NCBI GenBank assembly: GCA_900315775.1
Contig: ONAJ01000021.1
Coordinates: 1 to 63,682, forward strand
Direction: 5' to 3'
Length of the DNA: 63,682 bases
DNA from: an uncultured Prevotella sp.
GTDB taxonomy: Bacteria; Bacteroidota; Bacteroidia; Bacteroidales; Bacteroidaceae
Of this stretch, positions 23,630 to 33,732 are shown in pieces. Below the pieces are notes generated by a model. It was not told the origin of the DNA. It made no database searches and was given only the letters and a program-made list of their open reading frames with translations. Made by a program: the position numbers and the translations under genes. Each line of letters opens with the position of its first letter. Position 1 is the stretch's first letter.

Positions 23630-25192
23630 TTACTTATTTGTCTTCAGGATTGTCCAGTTGCCGGTGATATCATTAAGGAAGATGTCGTATGTTCCGGCAG
23701 GAACTGTAATCTCCTGGCTACCTGCAGGCAGTGTGTAAACAGTCGGGTTGATAGGCTGTGAACCGTCACCACCCCAAACCTTAGTGTCAGCGTGGTTAGC
23801 ACGGAACTTAACCTTAGTCTCGGCTGTTACCTCATAGTCTAACAGATACCAGTTGTGTGGAGCAACCTTACACTGGGTGAGGTCTTTCTCACCATTAGCA
23901 CCAACGATGCTGATCTGATTGTACTTCTCAGTCTCCTGAACAGCCGTCCATGTGTACTTATGGATTTTGTTCTCCTCGTCCATGGTGATGGTGAAGGTGT
24001 ACCAGCCCTCGGTAACAGGACCTAACCAGCCGCCCGCCTTCTTGAAGTCGCCGCTTACGAGGCGCTCATCCTTGCTACCTCCATTGAAGCCCCATGAATT
24101 TGAGGTTGCGTTAGCCAGCATAGCCTCGCGCTCCCAAACCTTAACGTTGAACTGGCTAGAACCGTTAGTGTTGTTTGCCCAGAATGTAGTGTAGGTGAAT
24201 GTTGTCTCACTGGTCTTGTAGAACATGTAGCAACGGTACTCCTCAGGAGCCTCAATCTTCATATTAGACATTGCAGCGCCATTTGTGAGCACGTAGTAGC
24301 AGTGGAATATGACTATTGGCTCAATAACTATTGTCTGCTTTTCCATGTTAATGGTGAGTTCATATCTGGATGCACCGTCAGTAGCAGGACCTACTATAGG
24401 AGCACCACCACGTAGCAATGATTCTCCCTCACCCTTGCCGAATCCGAGTTTCACGTCGCCAGCCTTGAACTTTTCGAGGTCTTCGTCAGCAACAACGTAG
24501 AACTTAGTATCGTGACGTACATTAGCTGCGTCTTTGAGAGCGTCAATAGAGAGTGTGAATACAGGATCGTCATATACGTCAGTAGCCTCATGGTCGAACT
24601 TAGTCTCAATCCATTTGCCGTCCAGACCAAGAACCATAGCATAGTAAGCATTAGCTATGTGGCGGTCACCCTCGTTGACAGGAGTAAATAGCACCTTGTA
24701 GTTGCCGTAGTAGTTGCTACCTGGGGTTCCTACAATAGCTTCACTTGTTCCGTCAGTAACGGTGTAGAGGTGAATGCGAATGTAAAGGTCTGTCAGGTTA
24801 GGATTGTGAGTAAATTCGTTGTAGTAGGCTGCCTGCAGCTCACTTGGCAAAACGGTAACTTTATCGGTCTCAGCCATACTCTCGCAGTCAACAGTAGCAT
24901 ACTTGCTGTAGTCTGCATCACGTGAGATGTCTATGCGTGCCTTAACAATAGTGTTCTTTGGCATCTGTCCTTCTGCAACAGTAACAGTTCCCAACTCTAC
25001 AGGCTTGTCTTCTGCAATAAGCTGCTGCAGATTGATTCCGCCAATATTAACGGGAGCAAATTGTATTGCGTCAGACTTCAGTGCGCTCTCTGGCAGGTTT
25101 GACTGTGGAGGAGTCGAGGTGGAGTAGTCGTCACCGCAAGAGGTGAAGACTACTGCCACGAGAGCCATTATATAAAAACTTAATTTTTTCAT
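23630..25192 (-). CDS. SusF/SusE-family starch-binding lipoprotein
   Basis: 520 residues. Lipoprotein signal MKKLSFYIMALVAVVFTSCG with Cys19, so it is anchored in the outer membrane facing out. Several beta domains follow, the last with the motif TVYTLPAGSQEITVPAGTYD then NDITGNWTI, as in SusE/SusF C-terminal carbohydrate-binding modules. Its role is to hold starch at the surface for SusCD. It is the fourth gene of the operon, 13 bases after susE. Confidence 0.85.
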   Translation of the reverse strand: MKKLSFYIMALVAVVFTSCGDDYSTSTPPQSNLPESALKSDAIQFAPVNIGGINLQQLIAEDKPVELGTVTVAEGQMPKNTIVKARIDISRDADYSKYATVDCESMAETDKVTVLPSELQAAYYNEFTHNPNLTDLYIRIHLYTVTDGTSEAIVGTPGSNYYGNYKVLFTPVNEGDRHIANAYYAMVLGLDGKWIETKFDHEATDVYDDPVFTLSIDALKDAANVRHDTKFYVVADEDLEKFKAGDVKLGFGKGEGESLLRGGAPIVGPATDGASRYELTINMEKQTIVIEPIVIFHCYYVLTNGAAMSNMKIEAPEEYRCYMFYKTSETTFTYTTFWANNTNGSSQFNVKVWEREAMLANATSNSWGFNGGSKDERLVSGDFKKAGGWLGPVTEGWYTFTITMDEENKIHKYTWTAVQETEKYNQISIVGANGEKDLTQCKVAPHNWYLLDYEVTAETKVKFRANHADTKVWGGDGSQPINPTVYTLPAGSQEITVPAGTYDIFLNDITGNWTILKTNK

Positions 25193-25205
25193 AATTCCTT
25201 ATTTT

Positions 25206-26147
25206 TTAGTTCGCAACAATTCTTAATGAGAGATCTTTCATGTTGAATGTGATTGTGTATGAACCAGCTGGGATACTCTCGAACTTCCAGTTACTTTGTC
25301 CCTTTACAACAGGTTTGAAGTCAAAAGCTCCATCCTTAAGTTCGCATGCCACATTATTTAAGTCAGGAACATCTGCTCCCCATGAGTCGCCGCCTCCCCA
25401 GTCAGTCAACTTTTCATAGAAGCGGAAAGTTAATTCTCCTGCTTCTAGTTCGAACGTTCCTTCGAAGTTCTTATTGCCAATTTCAGTTTCTTCAAGTTTC
25501 CATTCTTCAAGAGCTGCTGCGTTAGCAGGTATTGGAGCGAGCCATTCGCCAGGAGTACCAATGAGGTAGATGAATGCCGGCTTCTTAATTACACGGAATG
25601 ATCTCATGTGATTGAAGAATACAGGTTCTGAAATAATTGTAGAACCAGGAACTTCTGTAGTATTAGACTCTATCAAAGCAGCCTTTACACGTACGGCAAT
25701 CTTGCGGAAGCCTTTGTCAACGTACTGCTCAATTTCCTTAACACCGTCAGCCTGGTTGATTTCCATTGCCATACCTTCGGCGCTGATGTTGGCAGAACAT
25801 GTTGTGTAAGTACTAATCATGAAGTCATCCTCATAACCGATAACGTTGCCGTCATCGTCTTTGATAGTCTTCTGGCTCCACTTAATAGATCCGTCGTCCT
25901 GAACAACACCGACCTGAATGCTATAAGTAGCCTGAGCGTTATAGCCGTAGTTGGGTTGTGACCAAGTAAGATGGACCGTGTTATCCTCCGAAAGTTGGAT
26001 ATACTGGTCTGTCATAGCAGGAGTATTAACCTTGAACTCTGTCGGAGTACGGAATGTAGGATTGTCGTCGCGATCATCCTTGCATGATGTGAATAAGCTG
26101 GCAATGCCAAAGATGAGCAGGGTGCCAAGCAATAATTTGTTCTTCAT
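25206..26147 (-). CDS. SusE-like outer-membrane lipoprotein
   Basis: 313 residues. Lipobox SLFTSCKDD; the SusE N-terminal Ig-like domain is visible in TPTEFKVNTPAMTDQYIQLS and VHLTWSQPNYGYNAQATYSI. A C-terminal carbohydrate-binding domain ends SIPAGSYTITFNMKDLSLRI. It is third in the operon, 36 bases after susD. Binding of starch or maltodextrin is inferred from family and context. Confidence 0.87.
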   Translation of the reverse strand: MKNKLLLGTLLIFGIASLFTSCKDDRDDNPTFRTPTEFKVNTPAMTDQYIQLSEDNTVHLTWSQPNYGYNAQATYSIQVGVVQDDGSIKWSQKTIKDDDGNVIGYEDDFMISTYTTCSANISAEGMAMEINQADGVKEIEQYVDKGFRKIAVRVKAALIESNTTEVPGSTIISEPVFFNHMRSFRVIKKPAFIYLIGTPGEWLAPIPANAAALEEWKLEETEIGNKNFEGTFELEAGELTFRFYEKLTDWGGGDSWGADVPDLNNVACELKDGAFDFKPVVKGQSNWKFESIPAGSYTITFNMKDLSLRIVAN

Positions 26148-26183
26148 ATTGCGTTTCTTATTATATTCTGTTATTATCTCTAT

Positions 26184-27911
26184 TTATTCAGTCTCCGAGT
26201 AGCCGTCAATCTGTGTCAGATTCTTGTTAGCCATAATCTCTGAAGATGGTATAGGGAATACGTTGCGTGTCTTTGGGAACTTAATCTTGTTGGCGCCATT
26301 AGCAACACCGTTCTTGTAGTCCCAGTTGTATGCGTCCTGACCACCGTACTTGTTATTACGGATGAGGTCAACGCGACGATAACCCTCATAGTAGAACTCA
26401 CGAGCGCGTTCGTCGAGAACGTCGTTGAGAGAGTAAATACTTCTAACGCCAGCATGAGCACGATTACGGATAGCATCCATATACTGCTTAACCTTTGGTG
26501 TTGAAGAACCTGCGATATGCAGTTCTGCCTCAGCAGCATTGAGGTAAGCCTCAGCAACGCGGAAGAGGAAGAAGTCTATATCAACGTCAGTTTCATTGTG
26601 AGGAGTTGCACCTGTAGAGTAGTTGTTGTTCCACTTAGGAGTTGCAATACCTTCTGTGTAAGCAGAGTTTGCTGCTAACTCAAGAGTACGGTTCTTGCCG
26701 TAGAAGATGGCGCGGTCGTCACTACTTGCGTCACGAATCTCCTTAGCTGTCTTTCCAACGTAGATAGAAGGTGAAGAGGTGAACTTCTCGAGGAACTGAG
26801 GACGGCAACGCATACCTGCCCAAGAACCGTCTTTAGTACCAGGACCGAGGTTAGTAACGGTAGCGGTAGTGTATTTATCTGAGCTACCCCACATAGCTGC
26901 GATGAAGAAGCGTGAGCCACCCCATCCGCGAGTGGTGTTACCGTCCTGCTTAAGAGGAAGGATAGCCTCGCAGGTAGCACCGTTAGAACCGTTGTCACCC
27001 ATGAAGAGGAGGTCGTAGGGCTTGTAACCGTTGTCCTTAGCTACTTGTGACATCTCATCATCAGTGAAGAGCTTGTAGCCAGACTCGTTAATAACCTTCT
27101 CGGCATACTGCAGAGCCTTGTCCCAGTGAGGATTGTTCTGACCGTCGTTGTTGAGGTATGTACCTGCGTTGAGGTACAGACGGCTCAGGAGCAACCAAGC
27201 TGTAGCCTTGTCAATACGTCCGTAGTCGGGATCTGTTTCAGCCTTAGGTTTTGGAGCAAGCAGATTAGGTTCTGCTGTCTCAATCTCGTTCTTTACCCAG
27301 TTGAAAAGGAACTCACGTCCGAGAGCCAGTTTCTCTGCACGGGTGTGACTCTTCTCGTCAACGAACTTCTCGTTGTAAGCGTGAGCCTGCTTAGGCACAT
27401 CTGGCGAGATAGTTGTTGTGAACGATGGGTCACCAAAGAAGTCAAGCATTAAATAATAATTGTACGCGCGAAGCATACGAACCTCTGCCAACATTGTTGC
27501 ATCCTGATCAGAGAACTTCTCAATGTAATGGTTGCAGAAACCAATGTTAGACACCAGACGATAATAGAGGAACTTCAGCGTAGGAGTACTTGGAACACAC
27601 TGGTTATAGCAGATGTCCACGATACCACCGTCAGACCACCAGCAGATAGACTCGTCGGTAGGAAGTACGTTGAAGTTGAATATGTTACGCAGTAGGGTAG
27701 AACGACCCGCATCCTGGATGGTGAAGTCGGCGTTACCGTCGTTACCTTCCATAATCAGACCCGCATAGCACTTGGCATACAGACCGTTGATATCTACGGT
27801 AGCAGTCACTGTCGGGTCAAGGTTGCCATCATTCAGGTCCTTCATGCAGGATGTAGTAGTCAGCATAATTGCTGCTACAGGAACCATTGTCTTTAATATA
27901 TTGAATTTCAT
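26184..27911 (-). CDS. SusD-family nutrient-binding lipoprotein
   Basis: 575 residues. Lipobox TTTSCMKD at about residue 22, then a RagB/SusD TPR-rich fold: MLRAYNYYLMLDFFGDPSF, KATAWLLLSRLYLNAGTYL, and the C-terminal FLFRVAEAYLNAAEAELHI and DERAREFYYEGYRRVDLIRN. It forms the lid over the SusC barrel and binds the oligosaccharide. It starts 21 bases after the susC stop. Confidence 0.96.
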   Translation of the reverse strand: MKFNILKTMVPVAAIMLTTTSCMKDLNDGNLDPTVTATVDINGLYAKCYAGLIMEGNDGNADFTIQDAGRSTLLRNIFNFNVLPTDESICWWSDGGIVDICYNQCVPSTPTLKFLYYRLVSNIGFCNHYIEKFSDQDATMLAEVRMLRAYNYYLMLDFFGDPSFTTTISPDVPKQAHAYNEKFVDEKSHTRAEKLALGREFLFNWVKNEIETAEPNLLAPKPKAETDPDYGRIDKATAWLLLSRLYLNAGTYLNNDGQNNPHWDKALQYAEKVINESGYKLFTDDEMSQVAKDNGYKPYDLLFMGDNGSNGATCEAILPLKQDGNTTRGWGGSRFFIAAMWGSSDKYTTATVTNLGPGTKDGSWAGMRCRPQFLEKFTSSPSIYVGKTAKEIRDASSDDRAIFYGKNRTLELAANSAYTEGIATPKWNNNYSTGATPHNETDVDIDFFLFRVAEAYLNAAEAELHIAGSSTPKVKQYMDAIRNRAHAGVRSIYSLNDVLDERAREFYYEGYRRVDLIRNNKYGGQDAYNWDYKNGVANGANKIKFPKTRNVFPIPSSEIMANKNLTQIDGYSETE

Positions 27912-27932
27912 ATTTCAGTACTTTTTAGTGAT

Positions 27933-30900
27933 TTAGAAGTTCAGGTTAAGACCCAACAGGAATGTGCGGCAGCGTGGATAAACGCTTCCTTCCTTACCAG
28001 ATGTCTGTTCAGGATCAAGACCTTTGTACTTAGTAACTGTGAATACGTTAGAGCAAGAAGCATAAATACGTCCTGAAAGACCGTGATATGCATTTGTCTT
28101 GAACAGCTTATCAAAGTTGTAACCGAGAGTGATGTTATCGCACTTCAGGAACGAAGCGTTCTGTACGAAGTAGTCAGAAAGTGGATAGTTGTAAGAAGAC
28201 CACTTCAGATTGATGATGTCTGCTGTGCTGTTCTCATAGAATCCACCAGGATTTGCCATTACTGTAGAGTTCATCTTACCCTGGATGAGGTCGTTGTAAA
28301 CATAGTTTCCAAGGCTGAAGCGGAAGTTTGTTCCGAGGTCCCAGTCCTTATAAGAAACCTTGAAGTTGAAACCACCAGTCCAAGGAGCTGCGATGTTCTT
28401 ATAGAAGTAACGGTCATTATCGTCGATAGTACCGTCAGCATTGCGATCTACGTAAACGCCCTGAATAGGACGACCGCTCTGGTCGTAAACCTGCTGATAT
28501 ACCCAGAATGAGTTAGCTGGCTCACCAACCTTGTGGTATGTAACCTTTGAGTCGGTACCTACTGTCATTCCTGCTTCAATCATATCGCGACCTCCGTATA
28601 GTTCGGTAATCTTGTTCTTGTTGTAAGCAACGTTTGCACCTACTTCAATGAACCAGTCCTTTGTTTGAAGAGGTCTGCCAGTAACTGCAATTTCAATACC
28701 GGTATTTTTCAGAGATCCTGCGTTAAGCATCATAGCGTTATCGAAGTTCATACCGCCAGGAATTGTAGGAGTACAAAGCAGGTCGGTAGTCTTACGATGG
28801 TAAGCATCGAATGCGAGAGTGAGTCGCTGGTTCCACATACCGAAGTCAACACCGACGTTCCATGTAGTTGTTGTTTCCCAAGTCAGGTCATTGTTATAAA
28901 CCAATGGCTGATAGAGGACACCTGTAGTGTTAGGACCAATAGGATAGAGGTAGTGGCTGTTAGCGATATCGGTAGTTACCTTGTAAACAGGAGTGTAGTA
29001 CTCTCTACCGGTATTCTGCTGACCTGTCTTACCCCAACCCAAACGGATCTTTGCATCGCTGATGATATCAACGTCCTTCAGGAAGCTCTCGTCCTTAAGA
29101 CGCCAAGCGAATGCTGCTGATGGGAAGAAACCCCAGCGGTGTCCGTCAGCGAAACGGCTTGAACCGTCATAACGAGCTGTGAATGTGAAGAGGTAGCGAT
29201 CCATAAGAGTGTAGTTAGCACGTCCGTACCAGCTGACGAGGACTGTCTGTCCCTTCCACTCTGGAGTGCTCTGAGAGTGAATCTTGCCTGCTCTTGGCAC
29301 TTTCTCTCCGTCAATTTCGTCTTCACCAGTGTTTGTCATTGGGTAGTAGTCTCTGTACCAAGAACCTCCCCAATACTTCATGCGGCTGTACTCGTAACCT
29401 GCCATGATGTCAAAGTGATGGTTCTCTGTGAAGTCCTTCATGTACTGTGCGTAAGCTGTGTAGATAAGGTTGTACTTCTTCTCCTTGTTCTCGCCAGAAC
29501 CACCATAGTAATAACCATAAGTGCTCTTAGGATTGTTTGATGTATATTCACCACCATCAGAATAATCACCAGCGATGTTCATGTGGAGGCGGAGGCTCTC
29601 GAATCCGTGAATCTTATAGTCAAATTCAATGTTACCTAACAGGACGTTAGCTTTCTTATAGAAAGTGTAGTTGTCAATCTTCTCAACAGGGTTGTTAGGA
29701 GAGTTGTCGAGGAAGGTGTATGGATAAGTCGGGTCGTTATAGAAGTCGCCCTCTTTTACCCACTGCCAGTAACCGCCGAAGTTCTCAAACTTCGGGTCGT
29801 TGCTGCGAACAGGACGTGTTGGGTCCATACGTGTTGCAAGACCGATAGCGTCTGTACCACCAGGTTTTGTCTTAGAATAAGCATACTTACCATTGAAGTT
29901 AATGGTCAGGTGATCCTCGAGCAGTGATGGACTAAGGCTGATGCCAGCTGTGAAACGGCTGTAAGAAGAGCCCTTCAATACACCCTGCTGGTTTGTGTAG
30001 CCTACACTTGCACGATAAGGCATTGACCAAGCTTTGTTACCAAAGCCACCAGTTACAGTAACGTTCTGGTCGTGGCTGAATGAGTTGCGGTAGATCTCCT
30101 TCTGCCAGTCAGTGTCGTATGTTCCTGCTGCATAGTTAGGAGTGCCGTCAGCGTTGAACTCTCTCCATCCCAGTCCGTCGTACTGTGAAGAACCCTCGCC
30201 GTATGTGTTCTTCATGTGAGCCACATATTCGCCAGCGTTCAGTACGTCGAGTTTCTTAGCAACGCTACTTACAGAGAATGTACCGTTGTATGAAACCTTC
30301 GGAGCTTGGTTCTTCTGTCCCTTCTTTGTTGTGATGATGATGACACCGTTAGAACCGCGGCTACCATAAATAGCAGTAGCTGAAGCATCCTTCAGCACGG
30401 TGAACGATTCGATATCGTTAGGGTTAACAAGTGACAGAGGGTTGTTGGTACCCTTTGTGGCATTGTTGTCCATTGGCATACCGTCAATCACGATAAGTGG
30501 GTCGTTAGATGCGTTAAGTGAGGCACCACCACGAATACGTATCTGGGCGCCGTCACCAGGAGCACCAGAAGCGGAGTTTACGTTCACACCCGCAATCTTA
30601 CCCTGGATCATGTCCTGTGCACTTACCTGGATACCATGATTCTTCTCATCTGGCTTCAGAGCCGTAACAGAACCAGTAAGGTCAGTCTTACGTGCAACAC
30701 CATAACCGATGACAACGACGTTCTCAAGCATTTGTGAGTCGTCCTCAAGAGTGATGTTTAAGTCTGTGGCAGCAGCGACTTTCGCTTCCTTGTAACCTAC
30801 GTAGGATACAATAATCTGTGCGCCCTGCTTTGCTTTCAGGATAAAGTTACCATCGAAGTCAGTAACCGTTCCGCCATCTTGTCCTACAACACGGACAGTA

Positions 30901-31043
30901 GCTCCGATGACTGCTTCTCCAGTAGCATCCTTAACATGGCCGTTGACAGTAATCTGCTGTGCAAAGGCTCCTGCAGAAAGGATTAGCCCACAAACCAATG
31001 CGAGCATCCTCAGAGGCATTCTGAATTTTACCTGCTTCATCAT
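27933..31043 (-). CDS. SusC-family TonB-dependent transporter
   Basis: 1036 residues. Signal peptide, then a carboxypeptidase-regulatory-like domain (ITVNGHVKDATGEAVIGATV), a TonB box region and plug (VVVIGYGVARKTDLTGSVTA, GKIAGVNVNSASGAPGDGAQ, YGSRGSNGVIIITTKKG), and a 22-strand barrel ending in RCRTFLLGLNLNF with terminal Phe. It imports maltodextrins across the outer membrane using TonB energy. It is the first gene of susCDEF, with a leader of about 120 bases and an upstream LacI-type operator shared with the divergent lacI gene. Confidence 0.97.
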   Translation of the reverse strand: MMKQVKFRMPLRMLALVCGLILSAGAFAQQITVNGHVKDATGEAVIGATVRVVGQDGGTVTDFDGNFILKAKQGAQIIVSYVGYKEAKVAAATDLNITLEDDSQMLENVVVIGYGVARKTDLTGSVTALKPDEKNHGIQVSAQDMIQGKIAGVNVNSASGAPGDGAQIRIRGGASLNASNDPLIVIDGMPMDNNATKGTNNPLSLVNPNDIESFTVLKDASATAIYGSRGSNGVIIITTKKGQKNQAPKVSYNGTFSVSSVAKKLDVLNAGEYVAHMKNTYGEGSSQYDGLGWREFNADGTPNYAAGTYDTDWQKEIYRNSFSHDQNVTVTGGFGNKAWSMPYRASVGYTNQQGVLKGSSYSRFTAGISLSPSLLEDHLTINFNGKYAYSKTKPGGTDAIGLATRMDPTRPVRSNDPKFENFGGYWQWVKEGDFYNDPTYPYTFLDNSPNNPVEKIDNYTFYKKANVLLGNIEFDYKIHGFESLRLHMNIAGDYSDGGEYTSNNPKSTYGYYYGGSGENKEKKYNLIYTAYAQYMKDFTENHHFDIMAGYEYSRMKYWGGSWYRDYYPMTNTGEDEIDGEKVPRAGKIHSQSTPEWKGQTVLVSWYGRANYTLMDRYLFTFTARYDGSSRFADGHRWGFFPSAAFAWRLKDESFLKDVDIISDAKIRLGWGKTGQQNTGREYYTPVYKVTTDIANSHYLYPIGPNTTGVLYQPLVYNNDLTWETTTTWNVGVDFGMWNQRLTLAFDAYHRKTTDLLCTPTIPGGMNFDNAMMLNAGSLKNTGIEIAVTGRPLQTKDWFIEVGANVAYNKNKITELYGGRDMIEAGMTVGTDSKVTYHKVGEPANSFWVYQQVYDQSGRPIQGVYVDRNADGTIDDNDRYFYKNIAAPWTGGFNFKVSYKDWDLGTNFRFSLGNYVYNDLIQGKMNSTVMANPGGFYENSTADIINLKWSSYNYPLSDYFVQNASFLKCDNITLGYNFDKLFKTNAYHGLSGRIYASCSNVFTVTKYKGLDPEQTSGKEGSVYPRCRTFLLGLNLNF

Positions 31044-31164
31044 ACTACATTTTTAGTTAATAAATTATTCAGTTAGTAATTATTTTGTTAATATTGAATA
31101 CTTTACACAAATAGTATTAGTTCTTTTAGTATTGTCAAGAATAATTCTTCACAGAATTGCAGTG

Positions 31165-31172
31165 CAAATATA
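31165..31172 (-). promoter_or_regulatory. -7 box of the susC promoter
   Basis: TATATTTG on the minus strand. No TTTG lies at the -33 distance (the sequence there is A/T-rich). The operator is about 57 bases upstream, suggesting an activator-dependent promoter. Confidence 0.55.
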
Positions 31173-31228
31173 GTTTTATATACTTAAATAAAGATAAAAA
31201 AATGACATAAATCAAGTGTTTTCGTTGT

Positions 31229-31240
31229 GCAAACGTTTGC
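31229..31240. promoter_or_regulatory. LacI-family operator in the susC-lacI intergenic region
   Basis: GCAAACGTTTGC, palindromic, with one further C at the right and T at the left. Its TTTG (31236-31239) is the -33 element of the lacI promoter whose -7 box TACTTTTG lies at 31259-31266 (19-base gap). One site could therefore repress lacI and influence susC at once. Confidence 0.8.
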
Positions 31241-31339
31241 GCTATGAAAATAAAATATTACTTTTGCATATTGTATGAACGTAAAAATGTTTTATATAAA
31301 TTTGCAACTGAAAACCTATTAACCTGATACTAACCACCT

Positions 31340-32365
31340 ATGAAGGAGCAAAAAGTATTGACTATGAAAGATATCGCTAAGGAGTTTGGAGTCTCCGTAG
31401 CGACAGTCTCAAGAGCTTTGCAAGACAGCCCTCGAATAAGTGCTGAGCGGAGGGCTAATATAATAAGGTACGCGAAGGAACATAATTTCCTCCCCAATAC
31501 GATAGCCGAAAATCTTCGTCGAAGCAAGGTGGCGCAACCGAAAATCATCGGTGTCATAATGCCACAGATAGCTCATTATTATTTCTCGACCATCCTGGCG
31601 GGAATAGAAGAGGAGGCTCACAGTCGCGGTTACGACATCATGGTGGCTCAGAGCAACGAGCAGTACGACAGAGAGGTGGCTATATGTAAGTCGTTCTTCG
31701 CCAACAGGGTGTGTGGCATCATTGTTAGTCAGGCAAAGGACACAAAGAATTATGCACACTTCCAGAATCTTCTCGACAACGGAGTACCCTTGGTGTTCTT
31801 TGACCGTATATGTACGGGTATAAACACTAACAGAGTAGTTGTTGACGACTATATGGGTGCATATAATGCAGTAAGCTACCTCATCGAGACGGGCTGTAAG
31901 AACATTGCATTCTACGGCTCTCCTATGCAGCTCGAGATTTCAAAGAACAGACACAACGGTTATGTTGATGCGCTGTTGAAACACGGACTGCATCCCGATG
32001 AGTCGCTGCAGCGAGAATGTGACAATCGTAAGATGGCAGAGGAAATAACACCTGAGATGCTAAGGAGACCGAACCGTCCCGATGCTTTCTTCGCCGTTAA
32101 CGATGATACTGCAATAGGAATATTATATACAGCAAAACGTATGGGTTTCCGTGTACCCGAGGACATCTCAATATGCGGCTTTACCAACGGAGAGCGTGCA
32201 ATAGCCTGCGAACCGATGCTCACAACGGTGGAGCAGAGAGGGCATAAGGTTGGTGAGGAGGCTGTGAACATACTCCTCGATTATGTTGAAGGAGGTCTCA
32301 CGACAGATAAAGTGGAGAAGAAAGTAGTACGTACACGACTCATCGTGCGTGGAACAACGAGGTAA
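31340..32365 (+). CDS. LacI-family regulator of the starch locus
   Basis: 341 residues. The helix-turn-helix and hinge MKDIAKEFGVSVATVSRALQ are at residues 9-28; the effector domain has IIGVIMPQIAHYYFSTILAG, GCKNIAFYGSPMQLEISKNR and DAFFAVNDDTAIGI. It is the first gene of the plus-strand unit and is divergent from susC. The overlap of operator and own promoter indicates autoregulation. Its DNA-reading helix is close to that of the LacI at 14619, so both may read the same palindrome. Confidence 0.94.
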   Translation: MKEQKVLTMKDIAKEFGVSVATVSRALQDSPRISAERRANIIRYAKEHNFLPNTIAENLRRSKVAQPKIIGVIMPQIAHYYFSTILAGIEEEAHSRGYDIMVAQSNEQYDREVAICKSFFANRVCGIIVSQAKDTKNYAHFQNLLDNGVPLVFFDRICTGINTNRVVVDDYMGAYNAVSYLIETGCKNIAFYGSPMQLEISKNRHNGYVDALLKHGLHPDESLQRECDNRKMAEEITPEMLRRPNRPDAFFAVNDDTAIGILYTAKRMGFRVPEDISICGFTNGERAIACEPMLTTVEQRGHKVGEEAVNILLDYVEGGLTTDKVEKKVVRTRLIVRGTTR

Positions 32366-32385
32366 TTATGAATTAAAATAAAGAT

Positions 32386-33717
32386 ATGGAAAAACCGAAT
32401 TTAAGTTTTTGGAATTTATGGAATCTGAGTTTTGGATTCTTTGGTGTGCAGATAGCTTATTCTTTGCAGAATGCTAATATCTCACGTATCTTTGCTACGC
32501 TGGGAGCCGATCCGCACACGTTGAGTTTCTTTTGGATACTCCCACCGTTGATGGGAATGCTCGTTCAGCCTATTGTGGGTACTCTGAGCGACAAGACCTG
32601 GACACGCTTTGGTCGTCGAATACCTTATTTGTTTATAGGAGCAGCTGTGGCCGTTGCCGTAATGTTCCTATTGCCAAATGCAGGTTCGTTAGGTCTTTCC
32701 GTTGGTGCTGCTCTGTGGTTCGGAGCTTGTGCCCTTATGTTCCTCGATACCTCTATCAATATGGCTATGCAACCCTTTAAGATGCTTGTTGGCGATATGG
32801 TCAACGAGAAGCAGAAGGCTAAGGCATACTCCATACAGTCGTTCCTGTGTAATGCTGGCGGACTGGTAGGCTTCGTCTTCCCGTTCCTCTTCGCCACCCT
32901 CGGTATAGCCAATACTGCAGCTGCGGGAGTAGTTCCCGATTCTGTGGTATATTCCTTCTATATCGGAGCTATTATCCTTATTCTTTGTGTAATTTACACT
33001 ACGGTGAAGGTGAAGGAATGGTCACCCGAGGAGTACGCGAAGTATAATGCTAAAAGAGAGGAGAGAGGAGAGAGGAGAGAGGAGTGTGAAAAGGAGAGCA
33101 ACGACAGCGCTAACTGGCTTGTACTTCTGAAGAAAGCTCCGGCAGCCTTCTGGCAGGTTGGTCTTGTACAGTTCTTCTGTTGGGCAGCATTCCTCTTTAT
33201 GTGGAGCTATACTACGGGAGCCATCTCTGACACAGTATGGGGCACTACCGACGTGACCTCAGCAGCTTACCAGGATGCAGGCTCTTGGACGGGTATCGTC
33301 TTTGGTGTCCAGACTCTCGGAGCGGTGCTGTGGGCTATGGTACTCCCTCAGTTCCCCAACATGAAGATGGCTTACTCCGTAAGTCTCGTACTGGGATGCG
33401 TGGGATTCGTTATGGTTCCGTTTGTTCACGACCAGTATTTGTTGTTCGTTCCCTTCCTGCTCATAGGCTGTGCTTGGGCTGCAATGCTTGCAATGCCTTT
33501 CGCCCTCGTAACCAACGCCCTTCAGGGTTATGGTCACATGGGTGTCTATCTGGGACTCTTCAACTGTACCATCTGCATTCCACAGATTATTGCGGCACTT
33601 CTTGGTGGTGTGATACTTACCCTCGTAGGCAGTCATCAGTATAACATGATGGTGGTGGCAGGTGTGAGTCTTCTCATCGGTGCAGGATGTGTCTTCGCCA
33701 TTAAAGATACGAAATAA
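32386..33717 (+). CDS. MFS sugar transporter (GPH/SLC45-like, probable maltose uptake)
   Basis: 443 residues, twelve predicted membrane segments. The loop motif DKTWTRFGRRIPYLFIGA is typical of SLC45-like and other sugar:cation symporters of the MFS. The central cytoplasmic loop (about residues 223-237) holds a repeat-derived KREERGERREECEKE. It follows lacI by 20 bases and precedes the SemiSWEET, so it probably carries maltose or maltodextrin across the inner membrane. Confidence 0.88.
   Translation: MEKPNLSFWNLWNLSFGFFGVQIAYSLQNANISRIFATLGADPHTLSFFWILPPLMGMLVQPIVGTLSDKTWTRFGRRIPYLFIGAAVAVAVMFLLPNAGSLGLSVGAALWFGACALMFLDTSINMAMQPFKMLVGDMVNEKQKAKAYSIQSFLCNAGGLVGFVFPFLFATLGIANTAAAGVVPDSVVYSFYIGAIILILCVIYTTVKVKEWSPEEYAKYNAKREERGERREECEKESNDSANWLVLLKKAPAAFWQVGLVQFFCWAAFLFMWSYTTGAISDTVWGTTDVTSAAYQDAGSWTGIVFGVQTLGAVLWAMVLPQFPNMKMAYSVSLVLGCVGFVMVPFVHDQYLLFVPFLLIGCAWAAMLAMPFALVTNALQGYGHMGVYLGLFNCTICIPQIIAALLGGVILTLVGSHQYNMMVVAGVSLLIGAGCVFAIKDTK
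33055..33084. repeat. GA-rich repeat insert in the MFS gene
   Basis: AAGAGAGGAGAGAGGAGAGA and onward; period seven (GAGAGGA). It lies in frame in the loop between the sixth and seventh membrane segments. Confidence 0.8.
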
Positions 33718-33732
33718 TAACCTTATAATACT

